Position numbers and translations under genes: made by a program. 11,048 bases of DNA, taken from the NCBI GenBank assembly GCA_018666235.1, contig JABJAB010000114.1:1-11048 (forward strand). The letters are read 5' to 3'. Shown piece by piece: positions 5,468 through 11,048 of this stretch. This DNA is from Ilumatobacter sp. (GTDB lineage: Bacteria > Actinomycetota > Acidimicrobiia > Acidimicrobiales > Ilumatobacteraceae). Below the pieces are notes generated by a model that saw nothing but the letters and a program-made list of their open reading frames with translations, was not told the origin of the DNA and made no database searches. The stretch's first letter is position 1. Every line of letters begins with the position of its first letter.

Positions 5468-7147
5468 ATGGCTGATCCGCTGCGCGTCCGCTGGTTGGGC
5501 ACGGTGCCCTACCGCGAGGCGCTGGCCGTCCAAACCTCACTGTTTGAGCACGGCACAGGGCAGCACCTGTTGCTGCTCGAACATCCGCACGTGTTCACCT
5601 ACGGCCGCACCGCTGATCTTGCGACCAACCTGAAGTGTGAGCCTGCGACGGTCGGCGCTGAACTCGTCGCGGCCAAGCGCGGTGGCGACATCACGTATCA
5701 CGGCCCCGGTCAGCTCGTCGGGTATCCGATTCTGAACATCGACAACAAGCTCGGGGCTACCGGCCACGTCTGTGGCGTCGAAGGCTTGATCATCGACGTG
5801 CTCACCGAACTCGGTGTGCCGAACGCTGGGCGACTCGAGGGGTATGCCGGAGTCTGGCTCGATGCCGGCACCGAACGGGAACGCAAGATCTGTGCAATCG
5901 GGGTGCGACTCAAGAAGGGGCGCACGATGCACGGTTTTGCGCTCAACGTGGCGACGGACCTGGCGTTCATGCGCGAACACATCGTGCCATGCGGCATTGG
6001 GGACAAGCCGGTCACGTCGCTCGCCGAAGAAGGCATCGACGTCACGATGGAACAGGTTGCCGCCGTTGTCGCCCGCTGTGCAGCAGACCGGTGGGCTGCC
6101 GGCGTGGCAGAACGACAGGACGTGGCATGGCGACACGCTGCCGACGGGCGCGACCTCACCGCGTTCTCACGCGGCGAGGGCCCTGGTGAGCAAGTCAAAC
6201 TTGTGTCCAACCGTGCCGCAGTTCGCCTCGAAGATGCCGGCGTCGACGTGGCAGCCGGCTTGTCGATCGAGACACGCAAGCCCGACTGGTTGCGGCCAAA
6301 GGTCGAACTCGGCGCCGAGGTCATGGAGCTGAAGAAGACGATTCGCTCGCTGGACCTCGTCACCGTGTGTGAGGACGCCGGCTGTCCGAACCTCTCCGAC
6401 TGCTGGTCGGACGGTACGGCGACGTTCATGGTGCTGGGGGAGCGGTGCACCCGGGCGTGTGGCTTCTGCCTGGTCGACACCCGCAAGCCGATGCTGCCCG
6501 CCAGCGACGAGCCGGAGCGTGTGGCCGAAGCAATCGATCGGATGCAGCTCGATCATGCCGTGCTGACGATGGTCGCTCGCGACGACCTCGCCGATGGCGG
6601 CATGGCGCACGTCGCTGCCTGCGTCGAAGCGATCCGGCTCCGACGCTCGACGGCCAACATCGAAACCCTGATTTCGGACGCCAAGGGCGACGAGGCGTCT
6701 CTTGATCTGTTGTTTGCGGCACGTCCTGACGTGATGAACCACAATGTTGAAACGGTCGCACGCCTCCAACGAGCGGTCCGCCCGTCAGCGGGTTACGCCC
6801 GGTCGCTTGGCGTGCTTGCCCGAGCCAAGAAGGCAGGCCTCGTCACGAAGACCGGCTTCATGGCGGGGCTCGGTGAGACCGACGACGAGATCGTCGGCCT
6901 GCTTGCTGACCTCGCCGACCTGGGCGTCGACATCGTCACCATCGGCCAGTACCTGCGCCCGACATCGAATCATCTCCCGATTGCCCGCTACGCCGAACCC
7001 GCCGAGTTCACGCGGTGGAAGCAGATCGGCGAGTCCTTTGGTATCGGCCACGTCGAAGCCAGCCCGCTCACCCGCAGCAGCTATCACGCCAAGTCGGCTG
7101 CAGATGCAGTCACCCAGCCAGTCGCGGTGTCGTTGACGCGAGGGTAA
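5468..7147 (+). CDS. lipB-lipA: LipB-LipA fusion: octanoyltransferase plus lipoyl synthase
   Basis: One uninterrupted 559-residue frame encodes both steps of lipoate assembly. The N-terminal LipB half (about 1-225) has the RGGDITYHGPGQ motif (71-82), catalytic Lys140 in KICAIGVR and acyl-accepting Cys175 in PCGIGDKPVTSL; it moves octanoyl from acyl carrier protein to a lipoyl domain. The C-terminal LipA half (about 250-559) has KPDWLRPK, the auxiliary cluster motif C301-x4-C306-x5-C312, the radical-SAM motif C327-x3-C331-x2-C334, and RSSYHA (536-541), whose Ser ligates the auxiliary cluster; it inserts two sulfurs. A roughly 30-residue segment joins them. An in-frame GTG (codon 246, position 6203) could also start a separate LipA. 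The gene begins 9 bp after the E2 stop with no obvious Shine-Dalgarno, implying coupling to E2 translation. All catalytic residues of both halves are present. Confidence 0.93.
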   Translation: MADPLRVRWLGTVPYREALAVQTSLFEHGTGQHLLLLEHPHVFTYGRTADLATNLKCEPATVGAELVAAKRGGDITYHGPGQLVGYPILNIDNKLGATGHVCGVEGLIIDVLTELGVPNAGRLEGYAGVWLDAGTERERKICAIGVRLKKGRTMHGFALNVATDLAFMREHIVPCGIGDKPVTSLAEEGIDVTMEQVAAVVARCAADRWAAGVAERQDVAWRHAADGRDLTAFSRGEGPGEQVKLVSNRAAVRLEDAGVDVAAGLSIETRKPDWLRPKVELGAEVMELKKTIRSLDLVTVCEDAGCPNLSDCWSDGTATFMVLGERCTRACGFCLVDTRKPMLPASDEPERVAEAIDRMQLDHAVLTMVARDDLADGGMAHVAACVEAIRLRRSTANIETLISDAKGDEASLDLLFAARPDVMNHNVETVARLQRAVRPSAGYARSLGVLARAKKAGLVTKTGFMAGLGETDDEIVGLLADLADLGVDIVTIGQYLRPTSNHLPIARYAEPAEFTRWKQIGESFGIGHVEASPLTRSSYHAKSAADAVTQPVAVSLTRG

Positions 7148-7210
7148 ACGGGGGGAGACCTCGCGCCGTCAGCCAGCAAGATCCGTCGGCGTTCGCCAGT
7201 GAGTTGCGTG

Positions 7211-8017
7211 TCAGGGTGTCACGAAGTCAGCGACGACGGCGCAGTGATCGCTGGGCCACACGCTGACACCGTCGACCTCGAGGGGCTTGGTCGCCACATT
7301 CCAGACGCGAGTCGGATTCCCGACCGGCTTTGGCCGCGGCCACGACGTGAGGAGGTAATCGAGACGACGGTTCGGCCAAGCGCTGTCGGTCGAGTACGGG
7401 TTCTCGGCACGCCATGTGTGACCCGGTCCATTGCCGACCTGCTCCCACACATCGGTGAACACGATGCCGTCGACACCCGGGCTGCGGCCGGTGAGCAGCC
7501 GCACCTCGTCGCTGTCGGGCACGGCATTGAGGTCTGCGCCGACAATCACCGGCAGATCCGATGTCGGGTCGCCTCGCCACTCGATGCCGAGTTCCAGCAG
7601 ATGACGGATCTGGCCCTGGCGTGAGGCCGAGGCGTCGAATCGGTGATCGAGATGCGTTGAGGCGATGGGCCACGGGCCCCACGGCGTCGCCACCTCCGCC
7701 GCTACGACTCGGCGATGGCCGGGTTCGCCAGCTGCGTTCGGCAAAGGGAGCGAGGCGATCCGTTCGACCGGCCAGCGGGCAAGGATCGCATTCCCGAACG
7801 ATTCACCATTCCACACGACCGGATCGGTCCGCACGGCGTGCAGACCGAGCGCCGCTGCGAGTTCATCTGCAACGTCGCGGTCGCCGTTGCTCCACACCTC
7901 CTGGAGGCAGACGATGTCCGGGTCAACGGATCGGATCGTCTCGATGATGGCGGCGAGGCGTTGCTCGAATGGTCCGAACCGCCACCAAAGATTCCATGTC
8001 ATCACGCGCACGGTCAC
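7211..8017 (-). CDS. Endonuclease/exonuclease/phosphatase family protein
   Basis: The 268-residue protein has every core motif of the metal-dependent DNase I-like hydrolase fold: TWNLW with Asn9, CLQEV with Glu40, STHLDH with His122, GADLNAVPDSDE with Asp162/Asn164, RRLDYLL with Asp220, and the terminal PSDHCAV with Asp257/His258. Family members cut phosphodiester bonds in nucleic acids, phospholipids or inositol phosphates; the substrate cannot be inferred here. There is no signal peptide, so it is probably cytoplasmic. The start is a GTG at 8017, supported by AGGA (8025-8028) seven bases upstream; the ATG five codons later would cut into the first strand. It converges on lipBA with 63 bp between the stops and diverges from the SWIM gene. 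Confidence 0.93.
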   Translation of the reverse strand: MTVRVMTWNLWWRFGPFEQRLAAIIETIRSVDPDIVCLQEVWSNGDRDVADELAAALGLHAVRTDPVVWNGESFGNAILARWPVERIASLPLPNAAGEPGHRRVVAAEVATPWGPWPIASTHLDHRFDASASRQGQIRHLLELGIEWRGDPTSDLPVIVGADLNAVPDSDEVRLLTGRSPGVDGIVFTDVWEQVGNGPGHTWRAENPYSTDSAWPNRRLDYLLTSWPRPKPVGNPTRVWNVATKPLEVDGVSVWPSDHCAVVADFVTP

Positions 8018-8024
8018 GCGCTCA

Positions 8025-8028
8025 TCCT
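8025..8028 (-). promoter_or_regulatory. Ribosome binding site that supports the GTG start at 8017
   Basis: AGGA on the minus strand lies seven bases before the GTG. A nearby ATG within the same stretch is out of frame and meets a stop after two codons, so it is not the start. Confidence 0.4.
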
Positions 8029-8087
8029 GGCAGACCTCTGTCGGTTTTCATCCCACATCAGTGCGAGAGAGCGAAATGGGTTGGCGG

Positions 8088-8093
8088 TACTCT
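8088..8093 (+). promoter_or_regulatory. Candidate -10 box (TACTCT) for the SWIM gene
   Basis: TACTCT is followed by seven bases and the GTG at 8101. This is the same arrangement seen before other first genes in the window, and it is the main reason for choosing 8101 rather than the upstream ATG at 7969, which would overlap the divergent hydrolase gene. Confidence 0.4.
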
Positions 8094-8100
8094 CGGATTG

Positions 8101-9579
8101 GTGAGCGCAGCATGGTCGGTCGAACAGGTCGCGTCGGTCGCCCCGTCAGCATCGGCAATGTCAGCTGCTCAGTCGCTTGCCACGCCGACCCGCTGGAGCC
8201 AGCTCGGTGCCGACCGCACCGGGGTGTGGGGATCATTTCAGGGCAGCGGTGCGGAGCCGTACGACACGATGGTCGATCATGCACGCCTCGGTTTCGCATG
8301 CTCGTGCCCGAGTCGTCAGACGCCGTGTAAGCACGCGTTGGCGCTGCTTCTGCTGTGGGTCCGCGGGCAGATTGCCGACACAGTCGCGCCGTCGCATATC
8401 GAAGCGTGGATGCAACGCCGAGGGGCCGCATTGTCCCGAGCCGCGGCCGCCGCAGACAACGAAGCCGGCGAGCTATCTGGCGGTGGGAATGCGACGGGAA
8501 AGCCTGACGCAACGGATGGATCGGGCGCAACCCTCGACGGTGCGGTGATCGGTGACGAGCAGCCGGCGCCACCGGCGCCACCACCCGACCCCGATCGCAA
8601 CACAGCGCGTGACGATCGGGTCGCACGGATGCACGCCGGGCTGGCCGAACTCGACCGATGGCTCGACGACCGGATCAGGACCGGACTCGCTGACCCGTCG
8701 CTCGCTCGATACGCCACATGGGACCAACTCGCAGCACGGCTGGTCGATGCGCAGGCCGGCAGTCTGGCCAACCGGGTCCGGAGACTTGCCGGGCTCGTGG
8801 GTGCATCGCCTGACTGGCACGACGACGTGCTCGCTGAGCTCGGGATGCTGCACCTGCTCGCGCAGGCCGGGCGTCGGATCGGAGCGCTGCCCGACTCACT
8901 CGCCGACGCGGTGGCGACAACCGTCGGGTGGCAAGTGCGCCAGGCCGACGTCATTGCAGGTGTCCCCGACACCGACGAGTGGCTGATTGCTGGGCGCAGC
9001 GATGTGCGCGAAGACCGCATCGAGGTGCGACGGCACTGGCTGCGGGGCGTGAACTCTGGACGATGGGCCTTGGCATTGTCGTTTGCTGCGTACCAGCAGA
9101 GCCTCGACACGTCGTTGCCCGTGGGGTCGTCGTTGCGTGCGGACCTGCATCGGTATCCCGGGCCAGCGCTACGCGCACTGGTTGGCACGAGATACCACGA
9201 TCCAGTTGATCACCCGAGCGTCGCAGCGCAGTTTGCTGCATCGGCCTGCTCAATCGCTGACGGGTGCGCCGAAGTCGGTGTCATGGTGGCGGCTGAGCCG
9301 TGGCTTGATCGAGTCCCGGTGACGGTGCACGCTCGCCTCGCTCGGGCTGGACAGGCATGGGCGTTGGCGGATTCCACTGGAAGCATGCCGATCCTCGATC
9401 TCGGCACGCGGGCGTTTGACGCCGGGGTGGCGATGCTGCTCGCGGTGTCCGGGGGCAAGCCGGTCGATCTCACCGTCGAGTGGACGCCGCATGGTGTGGT
9501 CCCGCTGTCGATCCACCTGCCCGACCGAACCGTTGACATTGGGCCTCGCGCCAACACGTCGTTCGTGAGCGCGGCATGA
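8101..9579 (+). CDS. SWIM zinc-finger protein
   Basis: From the GTG at 8101 the protein is 492 residues. A SWIM zinc finger is visible at 67-78: C67-x-C69-x6-C76-x-H78 (ACSCPSRQTPCKH), followed by a hydrophobic helix (ALALLLLWVRG). SWIM fingers bind DNA or protein. Residues 120-180 are a low-complexity Gly/Asp/Pro-rich linker, then a largely helical region (MHAGLAELDRWLDDRIRTGLAD onward) and a C-terminal part with Val-rich strands. No enzyme motif was recognised. The stop overlaps the start of the DUF5691 gene (ATGA), so the pair is translated together. In actinobacteria such pairs usually go with a MoxR-type ATPase and VWA proteins; an ATPase-like N-terminus is found 1.3 kb downstream. The role of the system is not known to me. 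Confidence 0.85.
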   Translation: MSAAWSVEQVASVAPSASAMSAAQSLATPTRWSQLGADRTGVWGSFQGSGAEPYDTMVDHARLGFACSCPSRQTPCKHALALLLLWVRGQIADTVAPSHIEAWMQRRGAALSRAAAAADNEAGELSGGGNATGKPDATDGSGATLDGAVIGDEQPAPPAPPPDPDRNTARDDRVARMHAGLAELDRWLDDRIRTGLADPSLARYATWDQLAARLVDAQAGSLANRVRRLAGLVGASPDWHDDVLAELGMLHLLAQAGRRIGALPDSLADAVATTVGWQVRQADVIAGVPDTDEWLIAGRSDVREDRIEVRRHWLRGVNSGRWALALSFAAYQQSLDTSLPVGSSLRADLHRYPGPALRALVGTRYHDPVDHPSVAAQFAASACSIADGCAEVGVMVAAEPWLDRVPVTVHARLARAGQAWALADSTGSMPILDLGTRAFDAGVAMLLAVSGGKPVDLTVEWTPHGVVPLSIHLPDRTVDIGPRANTSFVSAA

Positions 9580-10376
9580 CAACCGAGTCGATGCAGGAAC
9601 ATTGGCAGCAACTCGTGACCGTTGCACTGCTGGGCACCGACCGCAGGGATCCGCCGAATCCGCCGGGCCCCTTGGCCGACCTCGTGGCTGACACCGCCCG
9701 GTCGTCACCCTCAGAGCGAATGCTCGCCCAGGTTGCAGCGTGCACTGCCGTTCGGCGTGCCGGGGTGGTGCCGGGGCCGGTCCTCGACGAAATTGTCGTG
9801 CCGGACACCGACGCTCGACCGATGTGCGTTCCCGCAGCGGTCGAGCGCTGGCATCACATCACAGCGTCGTGGCCGGTGCTCGAAGACGAGTGGATGCTCA
9901 CGCTCATCGGCAATGGCTGGCGAATCGCGCCGGAGCTACTCCCCGCGATGTTGCTGCGTCATCGCAGCGACCCGGTCCGACGAACACGTGTGATGGTCGG
10001 AGCCGGTGACGCCGGTCGCTGGCTCGTCGGACATCTGGCCGACCTCGAACCCCGACACTCAGCGGTGTCGGTCACCCCCGAGGCGCTGAGTGAGTTGCCC
10101 GAACTGCCGATCGCGCCCGAATTGGCAGAGATGCTTGACTGGCCAGGAGCAGAAGCCGGAGCGGTGCTCGCGCAGTCGATCGAGGCCGGATCACTCGGTC
10201 AGAGTCACAAGCCAATGCTGGTCAACCTCATCGCACGAGTTCGCCCGGACGCGTTGCGCGTCCTTGCTGACGCGCTCAACAGCGTCGACCCGATGGCGAC
10301 TGGCCACGGGCTGGCCACCGTGCTCGTTGATCTCGCCACCACTCGTCACCGCATGCTCGAGGAGTTGATGCGCTGA
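9576..10376 (+). CDS. DUF5691-type protein
   Basis: The 266-residue protein opens with QHWQQLVTVALLGTDRR-like sequence (EHWQQLVTVALLGTDRRDPP), the characteristic start of proteins annotated as DUF5691 that sit beside SWIM genes. The rest is mostly helical, with repeated short Leu/Ala helices (MLLRHRSDPVRRTRVMVGAGDAGRWLVGHL, then PELAEMLDWPGAEAGAVLAQSIEAG, then LVNLIARVRPDALRVLADAL) that suggest a HEAT-like helical repeat fold, by appearance only. There is no signal peptide, membrane segment or catalytic motif. The ATG is within the SWIM gene's stop (4-nt overlap). Its stop lies only 14 bp from the stop of the opposing MmcQ/YjbR-type gene. I recall longer relatives, so it may be a compact version; I cannot check this. 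Confidence 0.8.
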   Translation: MTTESMQEHWQQLVTVALLGTDRRDPPNPPGPLADLVADTARSSPSERMLAQVAACTAVRRAGVVPGPVLDEIVVPDTDARPMCVPAAVERWHHITASWPVLEDEWMLTLIGNGWRIAPELLPAMLLRHRSDPVRRTRVMVGAGDAGRWLVGHLADLEPRHSAVSVTPEALSELPELPIAPELAEMLDWPGAEAGAVLAQSIEAGSLGQSHKPMLVNLIARVRPDALRVLADALNSVDPMATGHGLATVLVDLATTRHRMLEELMR

Positions 10377-10390
10377 GTTTGGCGACGCGA

Positions 10391-10774
10391 TCAGTCGGCG
10401 AGTTCGTCGTCGAGTTGCTCGATCAGCGCTTTTGGAGCGATTGATCGGAAGCTCTCTTCGATGAATCGGTGCAGCATGTCGGTGGCGCCGTCGTCAAGAC
10501 CAGGGATCGGGATGTTGGTCCAGCCATCTTCGCCCATCCCGTACGACATCGCGGAGGCGCCGGGCAGGGTCATTGCCTCGTCGAGAGACTCGATCAGTCG
10601 CACACCGATACTCGGCGCGTCCTGATTGCCGTAGAAGGCAAAAATCTGCTTACGAACTTTTGTGACGCGGCTCTCGTCCCAGGGCGTGTCGAACCATGCC
10701 TCGGGCAAGGAGAGCGCAAAGCTCTCAAGTTCGTCCTGGAGCTTCTTCGCTCCACGCATGCTCACGGCCGCCAT
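10391..10774 (-). CDS. MmcQ/YjbR family protein
   Basis: From the ATG at 10774 the protein is 127 residues, close to the usual size of this family. The pattern ELESFALSLPEAWFDTPWDESRVTKVRKQIFAFYG, followed by IGVRLIESLDEAMTLPGA and an aromatic/Gly-rich GMGEDGWTNIPI, then a helical C-terminus ending in LDDELAD, matches the MmcQ/YjbR fold, a small cytoplasmic domain sometimes described as CyaY-like and of uncertain function, possibly DNA-binding. The frame is open farther upstream (to 10906) but that part has no family resemblance and would overlap the ATPase gene on the other strand; a second ATG at 10759 is also possible. The gene stands in opposite orientation between DUF5691 and the ATPase-like gene. 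Confidence 0.82.
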   Translation of the reverse strand: MAAVSMRGAKKLQDELESFALSLPEAWFDTPWDESRVTKVRKQIFAFYGNQDAPSIGVRLIESLDEAMTLPGASAMSYGMGEDGWTNIPIPGLDDGATDMLHRFIEESFRSIAPKALIEQLDDELAD

Positions 10775-10792
10775 GACTTCATTGTCGCAGCG

Positions 10793-10805
10793 GATTTCGG
10801 AAATC
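10793..10805. promoter_or_regulatory. Inverted repeat GATTTC-G-GAAATC, possible operator
   Basis: A perfect 6-1-6 inverted repeat lies 19-31 bp before the ATG of the MmcQ/YjbR gene, in the 97-bp region it shares with the divergent ATPase-like gene. It is more AT-rich than its surroundings. A weak -10-like GACAAT is between it and the ATG. Binding here could control the small gene or both. Confidence 0.35.
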
Positions 10806-10857
10806 GGAGAAGAGTCTGGCCACATTTCTGACGGGCGTCCGTCGCCCGCCATCTGAG

Positions 10858-10863
10858 TAACGT
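10858..10863 (+). promoter_or_regulatory. Candidate -10 box (TAACGT) for the ATPase-like gene
   Basis: TAACGT is followed by eight bases (CAACGCCG) and the ATG at 10872. No Shine-Dalgarno sequence is present in the gap. This supports both the chosen start and a transcript separate from the SWIM/DUF5691 unit. Confidence 0.45.
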
Positions 10864-10871
10864 CAACGCCG

Positions 10872-11048
10872 ATGACCATCGCCAACGTCCCGCCGGCTGC
10901 CGACATCCTGCGGCCGCACGCTGAGCAGCAGTTCGCGCACGAACTGGCGGCGCTTGCCGCCGTCGATGACCGGGCCCGCCCGCCCGGGTGGAACCTGTCG
11001 CCGTGGGCAGTGGTGACCTACCTCCTCGGCGGAACACTCGGCGACGGC
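10872..11048 (+). CDS. N-terminus of a probable MoxR-type AAA ATPase (partial, runs off the right edge)
   Basis: The 59 codons to the window end encode MTIANVPPAADILRPHAEQQ followed by FAHELAALAAVDDRARPPGW and NLSPWAVVTYLLGGTLGDG. No Walker motif has been reached, so the ATPase call rests on resemblance of AxELAALxxxDDRxRPxxWxLSPWAVxTYLLGGTLxDG to the N-terminal lead-in of AAA/MoxR-type ATPases found near SWIM and DUF5691 genes, from memory. Context agrees: the two partner genes lie just upstream on the same strand, with one opposing gene in between. It is not one of the listed long frames because it is cut off. The next kilobase should contain a GxxGxGKT-type Walker A motif if the call is right. 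Confidence 0.65.
   Translation, partial: MTIANVPPAADILRPHAEQQFAHELAALAAVDDRARPPGWNLSPWAVVTYLLGGTLGDG

Noticed and set aside
7188..7197. GGCG-TT-CGCC hairpin as a terminator between lipBA and the hydrolase gene
   Set aside because: A two-base loop is not feasible, the shortened stem is only three pairs, and no U-tract follows on either strand.
7969..8100. N-terminal extension of the SWIM protein from the ATG at 7969
   Set aside because: It would overlap the divergent hydrolase gene, and its residues are Arg/Ser-rich and unlike the family; the GTG at 8101 has a well-placed -10 box.
1247..10376. Genetic code in which UGA is a sense codon (Trp or Gly)
   Set aside because: TGA ends the epimerase, lpd, E2, SWIM and DUF5691 genes at family-typical C-termini, and Trp is encoded by TGG throughout.
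10775..10906. N-terminal extension of the MmcQ/YjbR protein to 10906
   Set aside because: It would overlap the start of the ATPase-like gene and make the protein longer than its family, with no conserved residues in the added part.

Overview
The window looks like a chromosomal segment of a high-GC actinobacterium. The support is strong G/C bias at third codon positions, a MPT53/DsbE-like exported thioredoxin, a SWIM / DUF5691 / MoxR-type ATPase gene order of a kind I associate with actinobacteria, and several starts preceded by a TANNNT box at leaderless distance. An Acidimicrobiia-type organism is my guess; the sequence alone does not prove it. There are no tRNA, rRNA, CRISPR or transposase signals.

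Layout. (1) 1-1129, minus strand: the start of an FAD-dependent oxidoreductase gene (runs off the left edge) overlapped by 4 nt with a TIGR01777-type sugar-epimerase-like SDR gene. (2) 1247-1846, minus strand: a lipoprotein thioredoxin-fold gene interrupted by an in-frame TGA exactly where the first Cys of the CxxC motif belongs. The frame stays open to a good C-terminus, and a hairpin with a GGUC tetraloop lies 18 nt after the TGA. I read it as an exported selenoprotein with a UxxC motif (Sec103, Cys106, 199 aa). (3) 1847-2056: a divergent control region with a palindrome, an 11-bp-spaced direct repeat and a hexamer tandem repeat. (4) 2057-2482, plus: a small membrane-anchored protein of unknown function. 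(5) 2630-7147, plus: lipoamide dehydrogenase (E3), a 2-oxo acid dehydrogenase acyltransferase (E2), and one long ORF carrying octanoyltransferase (LipB) followed by lipoyl synthase (LipA). (6) 7211-8017, minus: an endonuclease/exonuclease/phosphatase-family hydrolase. (7) 8101-10376, plus: a SWIM zinc-finger gene overlapping a DUF5691 gene. (8) 10391-10774, minus: a MmcQ/YjbR-family gene. (9) 10872-end, plus: the N-terminus of a protein resembling the MoxR-type AAA ATPase that usually accompanies SWIM/DUF5691 genes.

How the genes work together. Region 5 is a self-contained lipoate module: the E2 lipoyl domain needs octanoyl transfer and sulfur insertion (LipB, LipA), and E3 reoxidises the lipoyl arm. 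Regions 7 and 9 look like parts of one ATPase-associated system, split by an opposing gene. The most unusual element is the selenoprotein candidate: the window holds no selA/selB/selC/selD, so the claim depends on those genes being elsewhere in the genome. No stretch longer than 300 bases lacks a gene.
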